From the NCBI RefSeq assembly GCF_025751535.1, contig NZ_JAOWLC010000013.1, positions 62,001-126,000 of the forward strand: 64,000 nt of DNA. Direction: 5' to 3'. Positions 34,729-42,401 of this stretch are shown in pieces. The notes below the pieces were generated by a model. The model was not told where the DNA came from, searched no databases, and saw nothing but the letters and a program-made list of their open reading frames with translations. Each line of letters starts with the position of its first letter. Positions within the stretch are counted from its first letter, which is position 1. The stretch comes from Lentibacter sp. XHP0401. GTDB taxonomy: Bacteria > Pseudomonadota > Alphaproteobacteria > Rhodobacterales > Rhodobacteraceae. The position numbers and the translations under genes are program-made.

Positions 34729-37700
34729 TTAAAGGTCATCAATAGAAGAGAAGAGCCTCAGGGCTAGTGCCACCCTGACCTCATTGTGAACTGTATCAAG
34801 ATCGGCACTAGCATCCGCAGAAAACCCATCCGCAATCGTTTTGAGGTCCTCATATGAGCCGACACGGCTAGTGCTATTCGTCTCCCGCCGGAGACAAGAA
34901 TGATGCCTATTAAAATCGCCTGCTTTGACCATCTGTTGTAGCATTTCGATAACAGGGCTCGGAGAAATCCCTGTCTCAAGCTCTAATCCCTTCCCGATCT
35001 GGCTCAGTAAGCCACACACAAAAGCAATGTCAGGCAGTATTCTGATAGAAAAACGCCGAGCGCGGTTAGCGTGTTTTTGAGCAGTTGCTTGCCGGGTTAC
35101 GGGCTGCTCATGTTCGCGGATGAATGCCAGAAGCCAAGTCTCGATCTCGACAAGCGACTTACCTCCACACCACATCTCGACCAATGACTTCAAAGCACCT
35201 AATATGATTAGCGATCCAGCATCCTTGTCCACCTGATTTGAGTAAGCGCGCCCAAATACGGTTTGCAGCGATGTTTCCCGCACGAGCAGCGTTAAGTCTG
35301 CCGAAGATGTCACACACACATCTAGAAGCCAAAAAACCCAATCGCTAGTTTCAGCTTTGTCGTTTGGTGCCGAACCCATTTGGTTGACAATACGGGCGAC
35401 TAGTTCAGGTGGAATACCGTTCCGAACAGCCAAGGTTTGTTGCCAAGGAAGCACAGGAGGATCCTGTAAAGTTGCTGTCGCTGCGGTGAGTGCTATTCGC
35501 CGAGACTGAAGCCATGCATCGGCAGAGGCCGTCTCTCGCGATTTTCGCACAAAATATCCGAAAGACCTTCCTGCGATGTCGTCAAAGCCCGATCGACCAT
35601 CGATCGTAACCGAAGAAAGGCGTCGTATCATTGCCTGAGTTTTGGGGTCGGAACTCGCTGTTGCTTCGACAGCATCCAAGAGTAGTTCGACTGGGTCGAT
35701 AATAACCTGACACGCATCTTTATCAGAAAAAACGATATCCAAAGGATTTTGATGCAGCCCGAAAGAAAGTGTTGAAGGGTCAATTCGGATTGGATTCGCC
35801 GGAACAACAATGGCGAGTCCCGTTGCCGAATAAGCAGCGCGCCCGGCGCGACCCATGGCATTCAAAATCTCATGGGGAAGCAAATCCTTTCTTGGGTTTC
35901 CTCCTGGATCATCTTGGGCGCTTCGATCAGTTCCTGCGAGAATTACCACGTCGCATGGCAAATTGAGACCTTGAGCGATTGTTGAAGTAGCAGCGATTAC
36001 CTCCAACCCAAACTGTGCCCCCTCCGGAGGGCGGCTCCTGCGAAAGACGGCTTCCATCAATCTTCGTTCTAAAGGTATCAAGTCACCATGATGCACGCCC
36101 GCACGTAACCCCGTCGGTTCATACGTTGCCTCTGAAGAGCCAACATCTTTCAGTATCGATGCCCGCATTCCTTCTTGATCAGCGGTCAATGGGATGTCTG
36201 CACCATCCAATTGGTCATTAATGCCGTCGGCAATACTCCCACATGCTGTTGCGTCAGCGCAGAAAACGACCACCCGTTTGCCTTGCGCCGCATAGTCAGC
36301 GGCGACCTGTGCCGCGATGGCGTTTCTATTGGACGTGTGACGTCCATTAGGTTTGCGTGTCAACGGCGGAGATGCTGCCGTTAGTCTACGAACCGCGAGT
36401 TTCTCTGGCCTCTCTGGATGCCAACCTGACAAAAGTGAAAACAACCCGAAGGGCTGAACGGGAATCGCATTCTGTGCTTTCTTTGTGAGTAAGTTCGCAG
36501 TTTCCGCGGCCGAACTCCTGACCTCGGCGTCATCGTATACGACACATGAACGTAACTGACGTGTCGGCTTCCACGGGTCATTGAAGCAGTGGACTGTCTG
36601 CCCCGTGGTCGAGCGAAGCCAATTCCTAATTTCCTCTCCGTTTGCGACCATCGCGGAAAGCAGCAGTAGGTCGGCACTCTGCCGATGGCTCATGAAACTC
36701 AACAGAGCCAACATTGCATCGATTGCACGCGAGTTGATTTTGGGTGAGATTTGTGAGTCGTCCGCACTGATCAAGTGAAACTCGTCAAAAACAAGCAAAC
36801 CTACATTTTCGAAGAGCTCAGGGGCCGAACCCAGCAATGCAAGACATCTCTCTGGGGTCATTACAGAGAGTTGGGGGAGGCGATCCCCAATCTCCTCCAG
36901 CAAAGTATCTTCAACGCTTTCTGGATTGATGTCTCCGACTTCACCCGACAAGTCGTGCTCTACCTGGTCCACAAGTGCATGGGTCGGCGCGAGATAAACA
37001 ACACTTTCGTCGGCGCACAAAACAGCGGCAATTTTCAAGACCGACAACGTGGTCTTCCCAGAACCAGTCGGTGTTGTCATCACCATTGAGGCACCACGGT
37101 CGAGGTATCCTGTCGCGACTGCGCTCAAGTGGTTGGTCCAAAGAAATGGCCTTTTTTGCACTTGGGGAAGCAACCACCCCTTCCAAGTGGTCGGGTTAGC
37201 ACCTGCAGGAGCGGGCGTGCGAATAAGCATGGCCTGCCTGACTCTGGGCAACAACCTAAGCAACAGGGTAGCCACGTGATGCGGTCCGGCATATTGCTCG
37301 TGCATCAGGCCGACGATCCCCTCTGGCAGTTCAGTGCCACCTGGCTCCGAAAGTGAAATGACTCGACCCAACCTTTGTTCTAAGTCTTCCAAGATTTCTG
37401 CCTTGCCCAGAGCTTCCACAGCAAGACCTTGAACCACTTGAGCACATTCACGGAATAAGAGGTTAGTGGCGTGCTGCCTGCTGTCGTCCGCTGCGACCCA
37501 CTCCCCCTCCAAGTTTCGTTCAGAAATCTTCGAGAGTTCACCCTTTGCGAGCTCGCGAATTGAAATTATCAACGCTCGCCGAATTGCATGATCTTCGCCT
37601 ACTGCGATGAGCTTCGAAGCAGCCTCCGCAGCATCAGCCGCTCGGTCTGCAATCAAGAACAGCAATGTGCTTGCAATGGTGGACGACACTGCGTCGCTAG

Positions 37701-38016
37701 AAAGTAGCGTCGGCCCAACTGCTCGACCGTCGGTTGCACTGGTAATTACCTGATGAGCACTCGCGGCGACAAATGCTGCCGCTTGTGTCCGTGCTGGCTG
37801 CAAGTCAAATGCAACATAGGCTTCGAACGTAGCTGCCAAACGTCGCACTTTATCAAGAAGAATGTTCCGCCGAACTTCGTCTTCCTCTAAAATTTCGATC
37901 CGTATCGTCGCAAGCTCGATGTGGGCTTCTGTTAGCAGCTCATCCAACATCTCGGCTTCAAGCCCTGGAAGATTTGGCGCCGTTCGAATTAAACGTAGTG
38001 AGCTTTCGTCAAACAT
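34729..38016 (-). CDS. hamB: HamB-like SF2 helicase (Hachiman defence)
   Basis: 1095 residues. The helicase core has Walker A TTPTGSGKTTLSVLKIA (about residue 315), the DExH box LLVFDEFHLIS (about 405) and motif VI NAMGRAGRAAYS (about 720), as in Ski2/Hel308-like helicases; long N- and C-terminal regions are less clear. In Hachiman systems HamB is a DNA helicase that holds the HamA nuclease inactive until damaged or phage-type DNA is met. The start at 38016 has GGAGGG 5 bases upstream and overlaps the end of hamA by 8 bases, so the two are co-translated. Confidence 0.85.
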   Translation of the reverse strand: MFDESSLRLIRTAPNLPGLEAEMLDELLTEAHIELATIRIEILEEDEVRRNILLDKVRRLAATFEAYVAFDLQPARTQAAAFVAASAHQVITSATDGRAVGPTLLSSDAVSSTIASTLLFLIADRAADAAEAASKLIAVGEDHAIRRALIISIRELAKGELSKISERNLEGEWVAADDSRQHATNLLFRECAQVVQGLAVEALGKAEILEDLEQRLGRVISLSEPGGTELPEGIVGLMHEQYAGPHHVATLLLRLLPRVRQAMLIRTPAPAGANPTTWKGWLLPQVQKRPFLWTNHLSAVATGYLDRGASMVMTTPTGSGKTTLSVLKIAAVLCADESVVYLAPTHALVDQVEHDLSGEVGDINPESVEDTLLEEIGDRLPQLSVMTPERCLALLGSAPELFENVGLLVFDEFHLISADDSQISPKINSRAIDAMLALLSFMSHRQSADLLLLSAMVANGEEIRNWLRSTTGQTVHCFNDPWKPTRQLRSCVVYDDAEVRSSAAETANLLTKKAQNAIPVQPFGLFSLLSGWHPERPEKLAVRRLTAASPPLTRKPNGRHTSNRNAIAAQVAADYAAQGKRVVVFCADATACGSIADGINDQLDGADIPLTADQEGMRASILKDVGSSEATYEPTGLRAGVHHGDLIPLERRLMEAVFRRSRPPEGAQFGLEVIAATSTIAQGLNLPCDVVILAGTDRSAQDDPGGNPRKDLLPHEILNAMGRAGRAAYSATGLAIVVPANPIRIDPSTLSFGLHQNPLDIVFSDKDACQVIIDPVELLLDAVEATASSDPKTQAMIRRLSSVTIDGRSGFDDIAGRSFGYFVRKSRETASADAWLQSRRIALTAATATLQDPPVLPWQQTLAVRNGIPPELVARIVNQMGSAPNDKAETSDWVFWLLDVCVTSSADLTLLVRETSLQTVFGRAYSNQVDKDAGSLIILGALKSLVEMWCGGKSLVEIETWLLAFIREHEQPVTRQATAQKHANRARRFSIRILPDIAFVCGLLSQIGKGLELETGISPSPVIEMLQQMVKAGDFNRHHSCLRRETNSTSRVGSYEDLKTIADGFSADASADLDTVHNEVRVALALRLFSSIDDL

Positions 38017-38911
38017 CACCACCCTCCGTTGCCGAACCGATGCTTTGCAACTTCGCAATCACGTCTTGAGCAAGCTGGTGAAGCCCAATTCTAACATCGT
38101 CGAAAGGCAGAACCCCGCCAATCCTACTTGATAGTGCCCCCAATGCTACGTCATCAAAGCCAGCGACGAGATGGGCAAAATCAGTCGTTCCGCGCTGATC
38201 TTCACCTGTGGCTATAGACACACGGAACTGCCGAATCTTCTCCCAGAATATCGCATCAACCGCATCCTCAAGTTCTTCATCTGAAAGACCCGGGACGGCC
38301 TTTAGAAGGGTTGTAAGTGCAGACGATGCCTCATCTTCGCGTTCACCGGCGCATATTGATGCGATTTCGTCCCAAACTCCTCCCTTCTTGGTCACCAACC
38401 TACGTGGGTCCTGCGACGCCTTATCTTCACACAGAACCACTTTCTGCACTCGTTTCTGTGCGTCATCAAATTCAATAATGAACCCATCAAAGCCTTTGTC
38501 AGCCTGCCGGACATGTGGCGGCGTAAGGATGTCGTTAGGGTTAGCTAATCGAGCAACGACCCAGGACAAGTATTGAAAGAGGTGTCCATCCCTGTGCCAA
38601 ATCGACACCTTAATACGGTCAGCAGCTTTCTTTCGCTCACCCTCATCGCCATGCTGGGACATCTCAATATCGGCAGGCTTTGGGGCGGTGAGCTTTGCAA
38701 TAGCGTTCGGCAAGACCCTTTCTGTTGAAGAACGCGTCCTCGTTTCCAAAGTTTCTATAATGCGTTCGGCGTTTTGTTCTTGTCGTAGATATAGGTATGC
38801 CAAAATCGTAACGAGCTGGTCTCTTTTGGCCGGGTCGATTGACCACTCGTTTAGGTCACACTCAGTTGAGGTGAGTTGAGATTGGGTTACTGGCAAAAAA
38901 ACGCACTCCAA
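38009..38911 (-). CDS. hamA: HamA-like DUF1837 nuclease (Hachiman defence)
   Basis: 300 residues from a TTG. The frame stays open further upstream without an ATG, so the start is uncertain. The DUF1837-type nuclease signature is visible: KGFDGFIIEFDD (D142) and VVLCEDKAS (E162, K164), a D...ExK active site. HamA is the DNase effector of Hachiman and degrades DNA after release by its helicase partner HamB, causing abortive infection or phantom cells. The pairing with an overlapping large SF2 helicase gene makes the assignment firm at the level of gene architecture. Confidence 0.83.
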   Translation of the reverse strand: MECVFLPVTQSQLTSTECDLNEWSIDPAKRDQLVTILAYLYLRQEQNAERIIETLETRTRSSTERVLPNAIAKLTAPKPADIEMSQHGDEGERKKAADRIKVSIWHRDGHLFQYLSWVVARLANPNDILTPPHVRQADKGFDGFIIEFDDAQKRVQKVVLCEDKASQDPRRLVTKKGGVWDEIASICAGEREDEASSALTTLLKAVPGLSDEELEDAVDAIFWEKIRQFRVSIATGEDQRGTTDFAHLVAGFDDVALGALSSRIGGVLPFDDVRIGLHQLAQDVIAKLQSIGSATEGGDV

Positions 38912-39109
38912 AATTGGTTTTCTAACAATATATGTCTGAACACACCTATAGGGGGAAGCCTGTAATGTGCGTTCACTCAGTAATAGATGGATAAGATACG
39001 GTCGGTTTTCGTGAAATCAGACTGCGCGATGCCTAGTCGGTCTGAATGTCTGCTAACGCGGAGCGACCCTTGCAATATTGCACCGCAGCTAATGACGGCT
39101 CTCCGCCGA

Positions 39110-40640
39110 TTCTGTGGAAAAACTAACGTTTGCGAGCGCAGAAATAGCTGTTCCAAATCCGGCGCGAGCGCCTTTTCTATCAGGCTTTGCGTATTTGCTG
39201 CGGTGCAGGAAATATCTTGGCGAGTTTGCGGAGGTTTTGGGCGGTTGCGGCGAGGAGGAATTCGTCATTTGCACCGCATGGACCACGTAATCGAAGCCGG
39301 CTCAGGCCGAGAATACGTTTGAGGTGGGCAAAGAGCATCTCAACCTTCTTCCTGAGCTTCATCGCAATCGCGTATTCATCCGTTTTGGCCAGATCCCTGG
39401 CAACTTGACGGGCATCTTCGTGTTCTTCACGCGTGATCGATCTGGCGTCGGCATTGGGGCAGCACTTCGGCTTGGATGGGCAAACCTGACAGGTCAGCTT
39501 CAGCGCACGATACTTCGCGGTGCCTTTGCCCGTCTGGCCTCGGTTCGGGTCGGAATAATTCCGGCGGAACTGCTTGAGCGCGTGCCCCTCGGGGCAGATG
39601 TATTGGTCGTTCTGCGCATCCCAGTCGAAATCTGTGCGTGTCCAGGTCCCATCGGGGCGTCCGGCCTTGTCGATCACAGGGATGTAGGGATCGATCTTGC
39701 GATCCACGAGCCAGCCGAGCATTGGGCCTGAGCCATAGGCAGTGTCGGCGATCATCCAGTCAGGAACCAGGCCAAACTTGTCTTTCACCCGCGTCAGCAT
39801 GGTTTTTGTCGATCCAACCTCGGCTTGCCGGATGGAGCGGGTGGGTTCCACATCCAAGATGAAACCGTGATCCGTGTCGATGAGATAGTTGTCGGAATAG
39901 CTAAAGAAAGCAGGGCCTTTGCGGGCTGCTGTCCACTGACTGGCGGGATCAGAATGCGAGGTAAACTTGGGCTGCACCTCGCTTGCTGCGCCAAAGGCTG
40001 CCTTGTCCAGTGTGTCGAGATACTCGCGGACGGCGCGGGGCGCATCCGCCGGGTCTATGCTTGCCGCGTGCCAGTCTTCCTTCGGCGTGGAGTTCTGCTT
40101 GTTGGCATCCGCTTCAATCAGGCTGGCATCAACTGCCATGCGCTGGCCGCTGACCAGACCTTCGGCGATGCAACGCGCGACAGTCGTCTCGAACAGGTGG
40201 CGCAGAAGTTCGCTGTCGCGAAAACGCCCATGCCGGTTCTTGGAAAACGTCGAGTGATCCGGGACACGATCGCTCAGATCGAGGCGACAAAACCAGCGAT
40301 ACGCGAGGTTCAGATGGACCTCTTCGCAGAGCCGCCGCTCTGAACGGATGCCGAAACAGTATCCGACCAGCAGCATCCGGATCAGCAGTTCGGGATCGAC
40401 CGACGGGCGGCCCGTATGACTGTAGAACTCCGCCAGATGGGCACGGATGCTGCTCAGGTCGACGAACCGGTCGATGGATCGCAGCAGGTGATCCGTGGGA
40501 ATGTGATCCTCGAGCGAAAACTCGTAAAACAGCGCCGGTTGCGCTTCCTGCCTCGGTCCCATCATCGCCGATCCTCCCCTCAATTACAGGAATTGAATCA
40601 GTAGTTCAGCTCTCGATCAAGGAAGAGTTTTTCAACAAAA
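39110..40640 (-). mobile_element. IS1182-like insertion sequence
   Basis: About 1.53 kb, bounded by imperfect terminal inverted repeats: TTCTGTGGAAAAACT at the left and, inverted, TTTTGTTGAAAAACT at the right (13 of 15 match). It contains one transposase gene. No direct repeat is evident at the flanks (CCGA/TACG), so the outer ends may be off by a base or two or the flank may have been rearranged. It separates the Hachiman genes from the second MYG1 copy. Confidence 0.8.
39180..40565 (-). CDS. IS1182-family DDE transposase
   Basis: 461 residues with a complete frame. An N-terminal DUF772-type DNA-binding domain (HTGRPSVDPELLIRMLLVGY) precedes the DDE core: D in QRMAVDASLIEADANK, D in WMIADTAYGSGPML, and E in the C-terminal KVEMLFAHLKRILGL region. 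GGGAGG lies 8 bases before the ATG chosen; an in-frame start 18 bases upstream is possible. The element looks intact and so possibly active. Confidence 0.88.
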   Translation of the reverse strand: MMGPRQEAQPALFYEFSLEDHIPTDHLLRSIDRFVDLSSIRAHLAEFYSHTGRPSVDPELLIRMLLVGYCFGIRSERRLCEEVHLNLAYRWFCRLDLSDRVPDHSTFSKNRHGRFRDSELLRHLFETTVARCIAEGLVSGQRMAVDASLIEADANKQNSTPKEDWHAASIDPADAPRAVREYLDTLDKAAFGAASEVQPKFTSHSDPASQWTAARKGPAFFSYSDNYLIDTDHGFILDVEPTRSIRQAEVGSTKTMLTRVKDKFGLVPDWMIADTAYGSGPMLGWLVDRKIDPYIPVIDKAGRPDGTWTRTDFDWDAQNDQYICPEGHALKQFRRNYSDPNRGQTGKGTAKYRALKLTCQVCPSKPKCCPNADARSITREEHEDARQVARDLAKTDEYAIAMKLRKKVEMLFAHLKRILGLSRLRLRGPCGANDEFLLAATAQNLRKLAKIFPAPQQIRKA

Positions 40641-40705
40641 TACGCCCCTTTTCCTGTTGAAGCTGGGCTTAGCGTCGAGCGAAGGGCGATCGCGCCTCAT
40701 GGGTA

Positions 40706-41877
40706 GAAATGCTAATGCGGCTCCACCTCGAAACAGGAAGCAGCGCCTGCAAACACCTTGCCGCTTGCGGCAACTATTCAGCCAGGGCCTCAGCCACCGC
40801 GATATCCGCCATTTCCAAGACAGCTTCGCGGGAGGATGCCACCGCAATGAAGCGGCCGTTGTGGCAAAACTTCGCCCCCGCAACGCCGCTCGCGGCTTCC
40901 AGCGCGTCGTCGGTTAACCCCGCCCAAGCTACAGGGAGATCAGCGCGATTGTCGAACGTGTCATCGCCCGTCCGGATTGTCGTCAGCGCCCAATCCGTGC
41001 CGCGCGGGTGGACCACAAACAGGAGATGGTCAGCACCGGCCTTCTGCACGCCTGCGCGAAACGGCATGCCCATGGGAAGCTCAAGTATCCGCTCCTCGCC
41101 GGCCGCTTCAATGGCCGCCAACACCATCGTCTCGGCGCGGTATTTCGCGGCTTTGCGCTTGACCTGTGCCTCCACAAAAGCCCGCGCTATGGGGAGGGCC
41201 GCCATGAAGGCGCGGTCATCGGCTTTGTCAGTTCGGTCATCAAACGCGGGTTTCAGGCTTTCCAGCAAAACCGGCAAGGTCAACCCGGCAAACAGCGGCC
41301 CCGCCTCGGAGGCATTGACCGCGCCATTGTCGAGTAGATCGACAGGCAGAACAAAGTCATGATCAAACGCACTATGGATCACTTCGATATCATGCGCAGG
41401 CACATCCATCGCGCGCAGGTAATCACGGCCATACTGCGACCAGACCAACCCGAAGGAACTATAAGGCAGGCCATCCTCGCGCAGCGGGTTGGGCCGTTGG
41501 TGGTGATCAAAAATCTGGGCCTCTGCATCAAACTGGCCTCCGACATCATAAATGATGCGGTCCTGTGCAGGCGTAATCCACGCCTTATCCCGACTACGGA
41601 TGAGCTCTGCCTCGGGGAACAGTCGCGTCAGGATGACCGAAGACAGAAGCTCATCGGCATGAAATCCGCCGGAATGGGTGACGAGGTGGGTGATGGACAT
41701 AAAAGATAGGCTCCAGCTGGGCTTAAAACGAATTGGGCGACCAAAAAGGCCGCCCGTCGGTGAATGTGATTTCAGTTTTGCGTGAGCGTTAGAGGTGATC
41801 TAAATCTTGTGCTGCGAAGTCAGAAATCCACTGAATGTGGGAAATCGGTGAGCTTCGTGGGATCTTTACCCCGATTC
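40706..41877. repeat. MYG1 direct repeat, transposon-borne copy
   Basis: The partner of the block at 17288-18460, same orientation. Its match to the chromosomal copy runs up to GATCTTTACCCCGATTC and stops at 41877, directly against the inner edge of the 25-bp right terminal repeat. The left limit is approximate. Confidence 0.85.
40774..41700 (-). CDS. MYG1-family phosphoesterase, transposon-borne copy
   Basis: 308 residues, about 96% identical to the chromosomal copy (13 substitutions, for example S75E, Q77L and R110H region changes; all metal motifs THSGGFHADE, DVGGQFD and FDHHQR kept). Nucleotide differences are scattered and many are synonymous, as expected for a copy from a related strain rather than a fresh duplication. 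The frame is intact. It is the last gene inside the right end and the only apparently non-defence, non-mobility cargo. Confidence 0.88.
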   Translation of the reverse strand: MSITHLVTHSGGFHADELLSSVILTRLFPEAELIRSRDKAWITPAQDRIIYDVGGQFDAEAQIFDHHQRPNPLREDGLPYSSFGLVWSQYGRDYLRAMDVPAHDIEVIHSAFDHDFVLPVDLLDNGAVNASEAGPLFAGLTLPVLLESLKPAFDDRTDKADDRAFMAALPIARAFVEAQVKRKAAKYRAETMVLAAIEAAGEERILELPMGMPFRAGVQKAGADHLLFVVHPRGTDWALTTIRTGDDTFDNRADLPVAWAGLTDDALEAASGVAGAKFCHNGRFIAVASSREAVLEMADIAVAEALAE

Positions 41878-41902
41878 CGAGACAACTTAACTCCGATTTA
41901 CA
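41878..41902 (-). repeat. Right terminal inverted repeat
   Basis: Plus-strand CGAGACAACTTAACTCCG followed by ATTTACA; inverse of the left end with one mismatch. Only one TnsB-type core (AACTTAACTCC) is present here, compared with two at the left end. Confidence 0.92.
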
Positions 41903-41907
41903 ACAGC
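41903..41907. repeat. Right target-site duplication (ACAGC)
   Basis: Identical to 18463-18467. It lies 2 bases from the ndufS4 stop codon. Confidence 0.9.
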
Positions 41908-41909
41908 AT

Positions 41910-42221
41910 TCAATGCGTCCATGCACCTCGGCGATTGGTTGCGAAGTTCTCGCCATACCCGCCTGCGCGAATGTTGGCTTTGCGCACCTTCGGCTCGCTC
42001 ACAACGGCCTCAATCCCGTGATCCTCGGCATACTCGATCGCAGCTTCTTTACTGTCAAAACGCAAACGCACCTGAGCTTGCGTGTCCGCCGAAGATGTCC
42101 AGCCCATAAGCGGGTCAACCTCACGCCGCGAAGCAGGCGCAAAATCCAGAACCCAGCGTTTACTTTTTGCTGATCCTGATTGCATCGCGTTGCGGGCGGG
42201 TTTGTAAATGCGTGCGCGCAT
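41910..42221 (-). CDS. NDUFS4-like ETC complex I subunit
   Basis: 103 residues from [16 protein letters not shown], with AAAGGAG about 8 bases upstream. The motifs [39 protein letters not shown] and the C-terminal [23 protein letters not shown] are those of the alphaproteobacterial/mitochondrial NDUFS4 family, an accessory subunit at the NADH-dehydrogenase module of complex I. Its 3' end lies immediately beside the transposon, so it is the best candidate for the attachment gene. Confidence 0.9.
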   Translation of the reverse strand: MRARIYKPARNAMQSGSAKSKRWVLDFAPASRREVDPLMGWTSSADTQAQVRLRFDSKEAAIEYAEDHGIEAVVSEPKVRKANIRAGGYGENFATNRRGAWTH

Positions 42222-42401
42222 GGGGCTTGCTCCTTTGATCTGCACGTATTTATCGAGGATTTGCCCCAGCACTGCAAGGCCAAAACACCCGCAATCTTAA
42301 GCACTCTTCATGACAGTTATTGGCATGAAACACTCTGCTTAGCCTTGCAATTTGTCGCCGATAGATCAAGTTAGAAGACTGCACCAAACGCGAGCACCTC
42401 A

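Larger units (their letters stand above)
18468..41902. mobile_element. Tn7-like transposon (tnsA-tniA-tniB-tniQ) with defence cargo
   Basis: 23,435 bp. The boundaries are set by 25-bp terminal inverted repeats starting TGT and ending ACA (24 of 25 match) and a 5-bp target duplication. From left: left end with two TnsB-type sites, tniQ (broken), tniB, tniA and tnsA, all leftward; a zinc-ribbon protein; hsdM-hsdS-DUF262-hsdR; an unknown gene; hamB and hamA (leftward); an IS1182-like element; a second MYG1 gene; the right end. The target is directly downstream of ndufS4. The order, with tniQ nearest an end and tnsA internal, differs from Tn7, where tnsA lies next to the right end. Confidence 0.92.

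Noticed and set aside
17356-41700. The two MYG1 genes as an assembly artefact
   Set aside because: They differ at 13 residues and many silent sites, and the flanking junctions are distinct and consistent with terminal repeats and target duplication.
18468-41902. A CRISPR-associated transposon
   Set aside because: No cas gene and no regularly spaced repeat array were seen in the element.
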